Below are positions 1 through 8,039 of a stretch of DNA of 32,512 nucleotides, piece by piece. The stretch spans positions 1-32,512 of the forward strand of contig CAYMTT010000009.1 of assembly GCA_964393465.1 (NCBI GenBank). Direction: 5' to 3'. Below the pieces are notes generated by a model. That model had not been told where the DNA came from and searched no databases. It was given only the letters and a program-made list of their open reading frames with translations. Position 1 is the stretch's first letter. Every line of letters begins with the position of its first letter. The position numbers and the translations under genes were made by a program. This stretch comes from CAYMTT01 sp964393465. GTDB taxonomy: Bacteria; Patescibacteriota; Minisyncoccia; Minisyncoccales; MHMH01.

Positions 1-2
1 CG

Positions 3-641
3 GGCTTTCTTTTTGCGGCAGCCAGCCTGGTAAGATTTATCACTCTCTTGCTGCCCCTGTTTTTGTTCGCCATCTTATTCCTGCTCCATTTCAGGCTGGA
101 AAACAAAAAGCCGGTTTTTACCAACAAAAAAACACTTCTTTTTGAAGCGTTATTCGTTCTGGCTTTCCTGGCCTCTCTGGCTCCCTGGGCGATATACAAC
201 GACATGCTGCAGTTTCAAACGGTGGGCTTCTTTTTCCACGACGACGTGGAAAAAGATTCCGTCTTTAACATCCTGGAGCAGTTCAGGGTCGATAGAGCTT
301 TGATGTGGTTTCATCCGGGAGCATACATTGAAGGGCAAAGAACTTCTCTCTTGATGGAAAAATACCCCTTTGCAGACAAAATGGTGCTGGCTTACAGGGC
401 TCTGTATTTCCTGATTCTGGCAGGAGCCCTGCTTTCTCTGGCTTTCCTGAAAGAAAGATGGAAAGAGATAATCCTGCTTTTTGGAATAATCTTTTACTTC
501 TGGCTGGCAGACAACATACTTTCTCCCACCGTTCTTCCCAGGCCCAGATACATGCTGCCTTTGGTTCCCTTAATGATTCTGCTGGCTTTCTTTACCTTAA
601 ATCATTTCCAAAAACTCAAATCCCTGTTCAAAAAAACCTGA
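3..641 (+). CDS. GT39/ArnT-like membrane glycosyltransferase, C-terminal fragment
   Basis: The reading frame is open to the left edge of the window, so this is the 3' part of a longer gene; at least 212 residues are visible. It is a polytopic membrane protein. The first residues (GFLFAAASLVRFITLLLP) match the 'G..ASL.R...LLLP' segment common in dolichyl-phosphate-mannose mannosyltransferase (PMT/ArnT, GT39) proteins, and the end has the typical PRPRYMLPLVPL segment before the last membrane helix. Family members use a polyprenyl-phosphate sugar and transfer it on the outer face of the membrane; the catalytic N-terminal loops lie outside the window. It ends in TGA and overlaps the convergent sulfotransferase by 40 bases. 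A plus-strand terminator follows at 704-736, inside that neighbour. The family call is fairly secure; substrate and acceptor cannot be told. Confidence 0.7.
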   Translation, partial: GFLFAAASLVRFITLLLPLFLFAILFLLHFRLENKKPVFTNKKTLLFEALFVLAFLASLAPWAIYNDMLQFQTVGFFFHDDVEKDSVFNILEQFRVDRALMWFHPGAYIEGQRTSLLMEKYPFADKMVLAYRALYFLILAGALLSLAFLKERWKEIILLFGIIFYFWLADNILSPTVLPRPRYMLPLVPLMILLAFFTLNHFQKLKSLFKKT

Positions 642-1495
642 AGATTCCGGATTTCTTCGCCGTATAGGTTCTGCAGGTATTTTTTGGTTTCTTCTTTCAT
701 CGGAGGCCGGGCACTTCCCCGGCTTTCGTCTTTTTTCGAGCTGCCCAGAGCCATAACTTTATCAAAAAGCACTTTGACTTTCGATCGCATCAGAAAGTTT
801 ATCAGCTTCTGGCCCCAGTTCTTGTCTTTAAGCTTCCAAACCACCTTGTAAACCAGCTTGGATAAAAACCAGCTTTTAAAATTCCTCCCCGGGTTTATCT
901 GCTTGTTTAAGCTGGAGGGAACGAAATCTTCCTTGGCTCCCAAAAAAGCGTAAACATTTTTAATGAAATCCAAAGGGTCTTTTTTGATGTCTTCATAAAC
1001 GAGAACGAGAATGTTTTCTTTGGGAAAAATATCAAGATACCTTTTCAAATGGGTGTAGTAAAAACCTTCTTTTTTGGCCCCGAACTCTTCTTTTTCTAAA
1101 AATTCCTCGAAAGTGGCAAAGTCGTGTTTTCCTCTGGCCTTCCAAAAAAAGTACAAAGAATACAGCCTTTCTATGGGATTTCTCAAAGAAACTATGAGCT
1201 TTGCCTGGGGGAAATTTTCCTTAATGAGTTTTGCCGACTGGGGGTCTGAAAAATAGTGGGGGGTGAATTCCCCTATTATTTTATCGGGTGAACAATGGCT
1301 GAAAAATTGTCTGTAGTGCTCTAAATTCTTTTCCTTTTTTATTCCCATGAAATCATGAAAGAAAAAGGTTTCCTTGACCCTGGACATGCATATTTGGGGG
1401 TGCTCTTTCAAACAGTTGTACATCCAGGTGGTGCCGCACCTCAAAACCCCGATTCCGATAAAATCCACTTTGAAATTGTTGATATTTCCGCTCAT
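602..1495 (-). CDS. Sulfotransferase (PAPS-dependent, Sulfotransfer_1-like)
   Basis: A 297-residue protein with the two signatures of PAPS-dependent sulfotransferases. The 5'-phosphosulfate loop is at residues 16-25 (GVLRCGTTWM), and the 3'-phosphate-binding segment is at about 102-116 (LIVSLRNPIERLYSLYF, with Arg105 and Ser113). The usual Lys of the loop (KSGTTW) is Arg here, as in many bacterial glycan sulfotransferases. It presumably moves sulfate from PAPS onto a sugar of the surface glycan made by this locus. Its start is only 17 bases from the divergent GT2 gene. The N-terminal ten residues are not conserved-looking, and a GTG at Val10 is a possible alternative start; no Shine-Dalgarno motif precedes either. 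It is one of three sulfotransferase genes in the first 7.5 kb. The acceptor is unknown. Confidence 0.85.
   Translation of the reverse strand: MSGNINNFKVDFIGIGVLRCGTTWMYNCLKEHPQICMSRVKETFFFHDFMGIKKEKNLEHYRQFFSHCSPDKIIGEFTPHYFSDPQSAKLIKENFPQAKLIVSLRNPIERLYSLYFFWKARGKHDFATFEEFLEKEEFGAKKEGFYYTHLKRYLDIFPKENILVLVYEDIKKDPLDFIKNVYAFLGAKEDFVPSSLNKQINPGRNFKSWFLSKLVYKVVWKLKDKNWGQKLINFLMRSKVKVLFDKVMALGSSKKDESRGSARPPMKEETKKYLQNLYGEEIRNLQVFLNRDLSFWK
704..736 (+). terminator. Intrinsic terminator for the GT39 fragment
   Basis: The stem GCCGGG (706-711) pairs with CCCGGC (718-723) around a six-base loop and is extended by an A-T and a G-T pair (704-705 with 724-725). A T-rich tract follows, with T6 at 731-736. 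It lies 63 bases after the GT39 stop, entirely inside the convergent sulfotransferase coding sequence. The T-run is displaced a few bases from the stem, which lowers confidence slightly. Confidence 0.55.
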
Positions 1496-1497
1496 TT

Positions 1498-1506
1498 TGC
1501 TAATAT
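1498..1506 (+). promoter_or_regulatory. Candidate extended -10 element for the GT2 gene
   Basis: TGC followed by TAATAT (1501-1506) fits an extended -10 (TGn plus four of six TATAAT bases). It ends six bases before the ATG at 1513, so transcription would begin at or beside the start codon, giving a leaderless mRNA. No convincing -35 is seen. The whole divergent spacer is 17 bases, so the element sits right next to the oppositely oriented sulfotransferase start. Confidence 0.35.
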
Positions 1507-1512
1507 CTAAGT

Positions 1513-2364
1513 ATGTTAAGCGTCGTAATCCCGGCCTATAACGAAGAAAAAACCGTTGTCGAAGTGATCAGGGGGGTGAAAGAAATCCTGGGAAAAGAAA
1601 GCGAACCTTACGAAATCATCCTAATCAACGACGGTTCAACTGATAATACCAAATCCTTGGCAGAAAAAGAAGGGGTTGTTTTGGTCAGCCACCCCTACAA
1701 GAAGGGTTACGGCAGGTCTTTGAAAACCGGTTTCAACAAGGCCCAAGGCGAATTCGTTCTTATGATAGACGCAGACAGTCAGAATTATCCAGAAGAAATA
1801 CCGAGTTTACTGGAACACAGAAAAGAATACGACATGGTGGTGGGAGCCAGGAAAAACCTCACTTCCCTTCCCAGAGCCATGGCCAAAAAAATTCTCTGCC
1901 TTTTTGCCAATTATCTGGCAGAAAAGAAGATCCCCGACTTGAATTCCGGTTTCAGGGTGGTAAAAAAAGAGCTGGTATTAAAATATATGCACTTGCTCCC
2001 CGAAGCTTTCTCTTTTTCTTCTACCATCACACTGGCCGCTTTAAAAGACGGATACAGCATCAAATTCGTACCCATCAGGGAAAAGAAAAGAAAATCGGGC
2101 AAAAGCACTATCCATCCTTTAAAGGACTTTGTCAGGCTGGGCATGATCATACTAAGGCTTACCGTCCTTTTCAGCCCCTTTAGAATATTCCTTCCTATCA
2201 GCTTATTCTTGTTTATCCTCGGCCTGGGATACATTATTTACGGAATTTTCAGAAGCTTCAATATCCCGGACAGCGGAATCTTCCTGCTATTGAGCGCGCT
2301 GATTACTTTCTTTTTCGGATTGATTTCCGACCAAATAGCCACAATCAGAAGGCAGATGAAATAA
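1513..2364 (+). CDS. GT2 polyprenyl-phosphate glycosyltransferase (DPM1/GtrB-like)
   Basis: A 283-residue family 2 glycosyltransferase. The N-terminus MLSVVIPAYNEEKTV, the nucleotide-binding ND at 39-40, the DAD metal-binding motif at 86-88 and the RKSGKST segment (193-199) match dolichyl/undecaprenyl-phosphate glucosyl- or mannosyltransferases. Two C-terminal membrane helices (about 222-246 and 255-275) resemble GtrB-type enzymes. It would load a sugar from an NDP- or GDP-donor onto a lipid phosphate on the cytoplasmic face, supplying the GT39-type enzymes encoded on either side. It is divergent from the sulfotransferase and ends two bases before the convergent flippase-like gene. Its terminator lies inside that neighbour. 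No Shine-Dalgarno motif is present; a leaderless start is suggested. Confidence 0.88.
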   Translation: MLSVVIPAYNEEKTVVEVIRGVKEILGKESEPYEIILINDGSTDNTKSLAEKEGVVLVSHPYKKGYGRSLKTGFNKAQGEFVLMIDADSQNYPEEIPSLLEHRKEYDMVVGARKNLTSLPRAMAKKILCLFANYLAEKKIPDLNSGFRVVKKELVLKYMHLLPEAFSFSSTITLAALKDGYSIKFVPIREKKRKSGKSTIHPLKDFVRLGMIILRLTVLFSPFRIFLPISLFLFILGLGYIIYGIFRSFNIPDSGIFLLLSALITFFFGLISDQIATIRRQMK

Positions 2365-2366
2365 TC

Positions 2367-3344
2367 CTAAGGTCCCTGGGAAAGGGGCTTTTTTGTTTGG
2401 AAAAAATCCTTCAAAAAGAAAAACAAGCCGGGAAAGGCCCGGAAAAATCCCCAGACTAAAACCAAAAGGGAAAAAAGGACCGCGCTTTCCGGGGAAATTC
2501 CCAAAAAAGAAAAGAACAATATGTATCCTGCCTCTCTTGTTCCCAAACCGAAAACGGAAACGGGAAGAGTTACAATCAAAGCTATCAAGGCATTGACCAG
2601 GAACAAATACCAAAAAGGCACCGAAATGCCGAGAGAAAGCGCGACCAAATAGCAGGCCCCGACGGTGGCCGCGTAAGTGGCGATTTCCAAAACAAAAATC
2701 TTGCCGAGGGTTTTGTAATCCAGCTTATCGAACCCTCCGTAAAAATCGTCGAGAAAGCAATCCACGCTGTCGCGGCAAAAAGCTGGGACCAAAAAACTGG
2801 CGAAAAACTTGAATATGTTTTTTGCCATTTTTTTCCTGGCCAAAAAATATACGGCGATCGAAACCGAAAGCAAAAACAAGATTCCAAGCAGCCGGAAGCG
2901 GCTGTCTCCGAACCAGAAAAACAAAGACAGAGCTCCCACTCCCCCTATCAAAACCATGGCTATCAAATCTGCCAGCTTAATCCAGAAAACCGTAAAAAAA
3001 CTGAGTCCCAAAGATTTCCCCGAAGACTCAGAAAGATACTTTGCTCGGTAGAATTCCCCCGCTTTGCTGGGAGTAATAAGGCCCAAAAACAAACCCTTGG
3101 CGAAAAACCTGCTGATTTTCCAGAAAGATATTTTGATTCCCGAAGAATCTATTACCGCCTTCCACTTCAAGGTCAACAGAAACAAAAGAGGCAGAATCAA
3201 AATGACAGCCGCCAGAAAATATTTAGGAGATGCATCTTTCAGGGTGGCGAAAAAACGGTTCCAGTCTATCTGGAAAGCGATATAAACGAATAGGGCTATA
3301 CCCAGTATCCTGAAAATATTCAAATAGCTTTTGAATTTCGGCAT
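2367..3344 (-). CDS. LPG-synthase TM / flippase-like domain membrane protein (YbhN/AglD family)
   Basis: A 325-residue, highly hydrophobic protein with about eight membrane helices. The pattern of an N-terminal helix followed by 'DW..F...L' and 'K.LFLGLITPSKAGEFYRAK' is the hallmark of the lysylphosphatidylglycerol synthase TM-region family (UPF0104, YbhN, archaeal AglD). The conserved G(L/F)G.REAG motif appears near residues 265-272. Members are often found in glycan loci and are thought to help move or use lipid-linked sugars; the biochemical role is not settled. The start overlaps the preceding GT39-like gene by 25 bases, so it is probably the last gene of the minus-strand operon. Its final codons overlap the plus-strand terminator of the GT2 gene. 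No terminator of its own is evident. Confidence 0.82.
   Translation of the reverse strand: MPKFKSYLNIFRILGIALFVYIAFQIDWNRFFATLKDASPKYFLAAVILILPLLFLLTLKWKAVIDSSGIKISFWKISRFFAKGLFLGLITPSKAGEFYRAKYLSESSGKSLGLSFFTVFWIKLADLIAMVLIGGVGALSLFFWFGDSRFRLLGILFLLSVSIAVYFLARKKMAKNIFKFFASFLVPAFCRDSVDCFLDDFYGGFDKLDYKTLGKIFVLEIATYAATVGACYLVALSLGISVPFWYLFLVNALIALIVTLPVSVFGLGTREAGYILFFSFLGISPESAVLFSLLVLVWGFFRAFPGLFFFLKDFFQTKKPLSQGP
2372..2394 (+). terminator. Intrinsic terminator for the GT2 gene
   Basis: GTCCCT (2372-2377) pairs with AGGGGC (2383-2388), with one G-T pair and a GGGAA loop. Six T residues follow (2389-2394). It starts eight bases after the GT2 stop and lies wholly within the last codons of the convergent flippase-like gene. 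Confidence 0.6.
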
Positions 3345-4525
3345 TTAAAGTGAAAAATTAATCTCTTGAAGCTTTGGGAAAGTAAAAACAAAAAGCTTAC
3401 TCCCAGCACTATCAAGGGAGGGAAAATAGGGAAATGATATCGAATATTCCTGGCCGCCGCAGAAAAAAGACCGTAAAAAACCATAAAAGGAATTATCCAC
3501 AACAAAACCACGGCAAAGCCTGTTTTATTCCTGCGGTATAGAAAGAAAAGGCCGAACACAAAGAAGATTATTGAAAAAATCAAAACCAATTCCACCATGG
3601 GAATATATTTATCGGCTAAAAACAAAAAATAGTAATAATTTTTAACAGAAAACCCGGGTTCGGCTATGCTTCCGAATTTAAAAGCAACCTCGCTAAGCCT
3701 TGAGGTCGTTTTTTCACTGGTTATTAAAAGAAATCTGCCAATCAATAAAGGAAATTTGCAAATTAAAATATCGTAAACTATCTGGGGCAAAAAGGCCAAA
3801 AAAGAAAAGGCTGATACCAATGCCGCTTTTTTGATTTGTTTTTTAAACAACCAAATTAAAATAAAGGCTCCGAGAATAAAAATATTGATAAATCTTACCA
3901 AAACAGCGAAACCGCTCAAAAGTCCCAAAAGAATAAACCATGCATTATTTTTCTTTTCTTTTAAAGAAACCAAGAAAAAGAAAAAGGCAGCATAAACCAA
4001 AAGGGCGGAAATCGGATCTGTAGCTACATGCGACCACATCATGTGCTCAAAATTAAATACATTACTGGTAAATCCGCCTTCATAAACCGGACCCACGTTC
4101 CTGAATAAAAAATAAAATATGTAAGGAAGGAAAGTAAAAATAGAAGCTGTTAAAACTCCACCCGATCGGCTTTTCAGAATTTCTCTTCCGATTAGACCAA
4201 CTAGAACTATGGCTAAACTGAAAAAAACGAAAATCTGTAAAAAAATTACAGGTTCCACAATTTCGCTAATTTCAGAAGCCTGAAATAAATGAATGAACGT
4301 TGTTAAAAACAAAGGAAATCCTATGAAATCGGGAGAGGCGATCGGATTCAAATCCGTAAAGGATTTGGCGGTATTGAAATAAAAAGACGTATCTGAGGAT
4401 CCGGCAAACCATTGTCCGTTTTCTCTGACAGAAACGTCTGGAATATCAAAAGTCAAAAGAAAAGCCATCGCTATCCTAGCTATAACCAAAAAAAGGATTA
4501 TAATCCAAAAAGTCTTCTTAGACAT
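3320..4525 (-). CDS. GT39/GT-C-like polytopic membrane glycosyltransferase
   Basis: A 401-residue membrane protein with roughly ten helices. An N-terminal helix is followed by an outside loop containing GSSDTSFYFNTAKSF and IGFPLFLTTFIHLF, the arrangement seen in ArnT/PMT-type GT-C enzymes (an acidic residue in loop 1 followed by 'GYPLFL'). Near the C-terminus, ARNIRYHFPIFPPLIVLG matches the 'R.R...P..P' segment before the last helices. It probably transfers sugar from a polyprenyl-phosphate donor outside the cell. It overlaps the upstream GT4 gene by eight bases and the downstream flippase-like gene by 25, indicating co-transcription. It is more AT-rich than the genes beyond 10 kb. Catalytic residues cannot be assigned with certainty. 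Confidence 0.72.
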   Translation of the reverse strand: MSKKTFWIIILFLVIARIAMAFLLTFDIPDVSVRENGQWFAGSSDTSFYFNTAKSFTDLNPIASPDFIGFPLFLTTFIHLFQASEISEIVEPVIFLQIFVFFSLAIVLVGLIGREILKSRSGGVLTASIFTFLPYIFYFLFRNVGPVYEGGFTSNVFNFEHMMWSHVATDPISALLVYAAFFFFLVSLKEKKNNAWFILLGLLSGFAVLVRFINIFILGAFILIWLFKKQIKKAALVSAFSFLAFLPQIVYDILICKFPLLIGRFLLITSEKTTSRLSEVAFKFGSIAEPGFSVKNYYYFLFLADKYIPMVELVLIFSIIFFVFGLFFLYRRNKTGFAVVLLWIIPFMVFYGLFSAAARNIRYHFPIFPPLIVLGVSFLFLLSQSFKRLIFHFKCRNSKAI

Positions 4526-5645
4526 GAAAATTATTTTTCATGAAATGCAAAATATTTCTGGCTCTATTCCCCCACGTGTATTTCTGAACATCTTTATAGG
4601 CCTGTTCACTTATTCTACCAGCAAGCTCCGGGTTATCCAAAACTTTATTTATCCCTTTCGCCAAATCTTGAGGACTGTCAGGCATTACAAAAAAAGCATT
4701 GCTTTCATTTAAAATCTCCCTGAGCGAAGGCAATTCAGAAGCCACAATTGGCCTTTTTGAAGCCATATATTCGAATAATTTCATTGAAGACATGTAAAGA
4801 CGACCGTATTCGTCGCCAGAAATATAAGGCAAAACCAAAACATCGGCCGCTCTCAGCCAATAAGGGATTTCTGCAGAAAGACGGTGGCCCATTATTTCAA
4901 CATCGAATTTGCCAGCAAAAGATTTAAAACTATCCAAGTCTGCCTTTGTCCCGCCCACGAAATAAATTTTCACTTTGTCGGAAACGTATTGAGAAGCTTC
5001 AGCTAAAATTTTAGGGCCGTTCTCTTTAAAAAGATGCCCCGTATGAAGAACTATATTTTTATCCAAAGGCAGATTCAATTTTTCCCGGCATTCTTTTTGA
5101 GTTTCTTTCAAATCAAACCTTTCCAAATCTACAGCGCTGGGAAAAACTAAAATTTTATCTTCCCGAATGCCTTTTTTGCAGAAAAAATTCTTCAAATTAT
5201 GGCTAATAGCTATGACTCCTGCCGTTCTCGCCAATCGAGAATAAAGAAAAACTGGCAAAAGTCTATGGGCTTCAAAAAAAATCTTTCTTTTCAAAAAGGG
5301 ATAAAAAAGTATGAAATTATCGCGGGTATATATAATATCGGCTTTCAAAAAGAGAACACGAAAAAATGCGAAAAAATAAAAGGTTAAAGACTGTATCCTA
5401 AAAGCGAAAGTGCCGAATATTTTCTCCAAAGGCATTAAATCCAAACAGAGTAATTTTTTAATTTTAAAATTCCTTCTCACCCCGTAATAATCAAAGGGAT
5501 CCTCCTTTATTTTATTCATTCTCCTGGGAACCACCAGCTCGACTTCCGCCCCCTGCAAGGAAAAAGCTTCGCACATTTTCATTATGGAAATGCCGTGGGC
5601 TTTCTCTGTCGGAATTCTGGCGTTGGCAAGATAGATTATTTTCAT
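4518..5645 (-). CDS. GT4 family glycosyltransferase
   Basis: A 375-residue GT-B enzyme. The N-terminus MKIIYLANARIPTEKAHGISIMKMCEA is the acceptor-domain start with a 'G' loop. The hinge reaches the donor domain at VLHTGHLFKENG (199-210). KLFEYMASKRPIVASELPSLREIL (289-312) contains the nucleotide-sugar-binding 'E..A...P(I/V)VAS..P' motif. It presumably adds one sugar to the glycan in the cytoplasm. It follows the low-GC sulfotransferase after 35 bases and overlaps the next gene by eight. No Shine-Dalgarno motif precedes the ATG. The donor sugar is not predictable. Confidence 0.88.
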   Translation of the reverse strand: MKIIYLANARIPTEKAHGISIMKMCEAFSLQGAEVELVVPRRMNKIKEDPFDYYGVRRNFKIKKLLCLDLMPLEKIFGTFAFRIQSLTFYFFAFFRVLFLKADIIYTRDNFILFYPFLKRKIFFEAHRLLPVFLYSRLARTAGVIAISHNLKNFFCKKGIREDKILVFPSAVDLERFDLKETQKECREKLNLPLDKNIVLHTGHLFKENGPKILAEASQYVSDKVKIYFVGGTKADLDSFKSFAGKFDVEIMGHRLSAEIPYWLRAADVLVLPYISGDEYGRLYMSSMKLFEYMASKRPIVASELPSLREILNESNAFFVMPDSPQDLAKGINKVLDNPELAGRISEQAYKDVQKYTWGNRARNILHFMKNNFHV

Positions 5646-5680
5646 GCTATACTTTACAGAAAAAAATTCTATTTTTTGTA

Positions 5681-6382
5681 TTATTTTGACAAAAAATCGT
5701 ATTTGCCTTTTGTAATTAAACCCATTTCATATAATTTTTCTATACATTCATAGTCTTTTTTCAAATATCTTTTTAAATTATCATTAGCTTTCTTAGATAA
5801 ATAACTATCATATTTATCTTTATTCTTTTTTTTATGGGTTTCTAAATTAATATCGAAGTTTTCTTTTAAATCCATACTTAAAGTCTCAGTTGCCAATACT
5901 GCAATTATATTTTCTCGATCACATTTTTTTAAAAAGTCTCCTATATAAAAATTAATATCTTCAGTAATATGATGTATATAAAATTTCTTTTTAGAGAAAT
6001 CTATATTTAATTTATCATCTAATCCATAAATATTTTCGGCTAAACTATTAACTGTTTTATATTTGCTTAACAATTCTTTCTCGCCTGGAAATCTATTTGA
6101 TTGTAAACCATCATCACATACTAGCTTATATCTCCAATTAAAAGAAGAAACAAATCTAGAAATAGGATTTCTTACTAAAATAATATATTTCTTATTTTTA
6201 GAATAATCTACCCTACATATGTGCTTCTCAAGGAATTTTATATTTTTTTTATTAAATTCCTTCATAACAGTCGAACCACCACATTTTCCTATATGAATTA
6301 AAACAATTTCTATCGAAATTCTTTTATATATTTGTTTTATTATTCTAAATATAACTGTGACTTTTTTAATCATTCTATTCAT
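5681..6382 (-). CDS. Sulfotransferase family 2-like protein, AT-rich insertion
   Basis: A 233-residue protein. The HIGKCGGSTV segment (30-39) matches the 'HIPKTGGT' P-loop of sulfotransferase family 2 (carbohydrate sulfotransferases), with Lys33 as the likely PAPS contact. ILVRNPISRFVSSF (68-81) is the 3'-phosphate-binding segment with Arg71 and Ser79. The C-terminal part (YLSKKANDNLKRYLKKDYECIEKL) also resembles that family. Residues 5-29 are basic and hydrophobic, possibly membrane-associated. Composition is strikingly AT-rich: the 60 bases from 5701 contain 13 G/C, against 29 in the 60 bases from 11401. Gaps on both sides (35 and 89 bases) contrast with the overlapping genes around it, and a candidate private promoter lies upstream. 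This suggests recent acquisition. Confidence 0.72.
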   Translation of the reverse strand: MNRMIKKVTVIFRIIKQIYKRISIEIVLIHIGKCGGSTVMKEFNKKNIKFLEKHICRVDYSKNKKYIILVRNPISRFVSSFNWRYKLVCDDGLQSNRFPGEKELLSKYKTVNSLAENIYGLDDKLNIDFSKKKFYIHHITEDINFYIGDFLKKCDRENIIAVLATETLSMDLKENFDINLETHKKKNKDKYDSYLSKKANDNLKRYLKKDYECIEKLYEMGLITKGKYDFLSK

Positions 6383-6404
6383 ATTAATGTTGGTGGATTA
6401 GTCC

Positions 6405-6433
6405 ATTTTACCGATTCTAAATGGTACTATTAA
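6405..6433 (-). promoter_or_regulatory. Candidate sigma70 promoter for the AT-rich sulfotransferase
   Basis: On the minus strand, TTAATA (6433-6428, four of six consensus bases) is followed after 17 bases by TAAAAT (6410-6405, five of six). Transcription would start near 6398, about 16 bases before the ATG. The surrounding DNA is very AT-rich, so chance matches are likely. Confidence 0.35.
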
Positions 6434-6471
6434 AATAAAAACTATCTATCTTAAATCTCTAATAAAATTCA

Positions 6472-7434
6472 TCAATTCAAACTTATAATCCTCTTAAAAC
6501 GATGATGAATCCAAATAATTCCTTTCCTTCTGAACCACAAATTAATCTTTAATTTTAAAATATGTAATAAAAATTCAAAATAAGAAAAGGGGTGAAATCT
6601 AGTTTGTTTAACTGAATATCCTTTCTTCTTTAAAGCGGAACGAAGTAAAAATTCTGTTTTCTTTCGTTCTACGAGGGAAAAATACTTATCGAAATGCCGA
6701 CTTTCATAGAAGCCGGTTTTATACTCCTCGAAAAAAGAGCTAAAAGCAGGAAGTTCTTCAAGTTTTTCAAAAAAATCCTGAGAAACCGATTTTAATTCTA
6801 AAAAAGAAAAAGTTTGATTCAAAATATTTTTCGGTTCTGTGACCAAATCTTCATATTTAATCTCCAAAAAGTCGTCTTTCTTTTCTGGAAATTTATTTTG
6901 AATTTTATCAAAAGATTTTATTGCTTCCTTCCACCAGGCCATTAAATTTATAGTATTTTTTGCCCACCCCCTCTTCTGAGCCGAAGCCACCACTTCTCTG
7001 CCATCCCTGATAATATGAATTATTTTGGCTTCAGGAAAAAATTCCAAGATTTGCTCCAGAAAGAAAACATTGGCCGGAGTTTTTTCTATTAAAATTTTGG
7101 GGTCGGGTTTAGAAGAAAAATATTCTACCAAAGTCAAAAAAATCTCTCTAAAACTACGACATACCCTTAATTTAGCTTCAAGCTTAGAATAATCTAAGGA
7201 GATTCCTTTCCATTGGGGATCTCCCGACTTGCCGATTCTTTTGAATATTCTCTTGATGAAGTTTTCCCTTTCTTTTTGGTCTTCCAAATCGTATTTTTTC
7301 CGGCTGGCCAGAACCAAGTCGAAAAAACGGAGTTCCGGGGTTACCCCGACCTCGGGCCGCATTTCCAGGATATTGCGCAAAAGGGTGGTGCCCGACCTTC
7401 CGCTGCCGACTATAAAAACCAGCTGAAAGCTCAT
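6472..7434 (-). CDS. Sulfotransferase (Sulfotransfer_3-like)
   Basis: A 320-residue PAPS-dependent sulfotransferase. The P-loop FIVGSGRSGTTLLRNIL spans residues 7-23, EKTP lies at 117-120, and the 3'-phosphate-binding segment IIHIIRDGREVVAS (138-151) has Arg143 and Ser151. This order is typical of the Sulfotransfer_3 and heparan/tyrosyl sulfotransferase-like bacterial enzymes. It overlaps the methyltransferase gene by four bases (ATGA type), so the two are probably translationally coupled. It has one of the few partial Shine-Dalgarno motifs in the window (AAAGGA, about nine bases before ATG). The first third is GC-richer than the C-terminal part, whose composition approaches that of the AT-rich neighbour. 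The acceptor is unknown, most likely a sugar in the glycan. Confidence 0.88.
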   Translation of the reverse strand: MSFQLVFIVGSGRSGTTLLRNILEMRPEVGVTPELRFFDLVLASRKKYDLEDQKERENFIKRIFKRIGKSGDPQWKGISLDYSKLEAKLRVCRSFREIFLTLVEYFSSKPDPKILIEKTPANVFFLEQILEFFPEAKIIHIIRDGREVVASAQKRGWAKNTINLMAWWKEAIKSFDKIQNKFPEKKDDFLEIKYEDLVTEPKNILNQTFSFLELKSVSQDFFEKLEELPAFSSFFEEYKTGFYESRHFDKYFSLVERKKTEFLLRSALKKKGYSVKQTRFHPFSYFEFLLHILKLKINLWFRRKGIIWIHHRFKRIISLN

Positions 7435-8039
7435 TTTCCAATTTCCTTTAAGATGAAAAAGCGATGGTAGGGAGAATCTGAAGGGATATAATCCCTGATT
7501 ATTTCCAGATGGCAGCTTTTAATCTCCTCTTTTATCTTTTTCAAAGGATATTCCCTTTTGCCTATCTCCCAGTGGTGTTCCCCGTCAAACCTATGTTTCA
7601 AGAAACCGGGAATCTTAAAAAACAGGTTCAACCTCTTTAAAAAAGGTAGTTTCAAGGAAAAATGGAAAGTCGCTCCCCAGTGAGGCAGAGAAAGCACCAC
7701 CCATTTATTGCTCACCCTTTCCAGCTCCCTCAAAGCTTTGGCAAAATCTCCGAAAGGCAGATGCTCCAAGACCTCTGCGCACAAAACGGCGTCGAAAGAT
7801 TCGTCGGGAAAGGGCATTTCCAGGACATCGGCGATGACGTCGGGCTTCAGCTCCCGGTCAATGTCCAGAGAAGTGACTTTGATTCCCTGGCTCTTCAAGT
7901 AATCGGAAACCGTTCTGTTGCCGATGCCCACTTCCAGCACTTTTTGAGGCCGGCATTTCAAGATCTCGCTCACTTGGTAATAGTAATCCATCCAGCGGGA
8001 AGGATAGACGTAATTTTGAAAGCTATATTTTAAACTCAT
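7431..8039 (-). CDS. SAM-dependent methyltransferase (class I, Methyltransf_11 type)
   Basis: A 202-residue Rossmann methyltransferase. Motif I is VLEVGIGNR (34-42), the acidic ribose-binding residue is in SLDID (57-61), DVLEMPFPDESFD (71-83) is motif II/III, and AEVLEHLPF (88-96) follows the classic pattern. In glycan loci such enzymes O-methylate sugars or cap chain ends; that role is inferred from position. It overlaps the upstream GT4 gene by 17 bases and the downstream sulfotransferase by four, so it is firmly inside the operon. No Shine-Dalgarno motif is seen upstream of the ATG. Confidence 0.87.
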   Translation of the reverse strand: MSLKYSFQNYVYPSRWMDYYYQVSEILKCRPQKVLEVGIGNRTVSDYLKSQGIKVTSLDIDRELKPDVIADVLEMPFPDESFDAVLCAEVLEHLPFGDFAKALRELERVSNKWVVLSLPHWGATFHFSLKLPFLKRLNLFFKIPGFLKHRFDGEHHWEIGKREYPLKKIKEEIKSCHLEIIRDYIPSDSPYHRFFILKEIGK

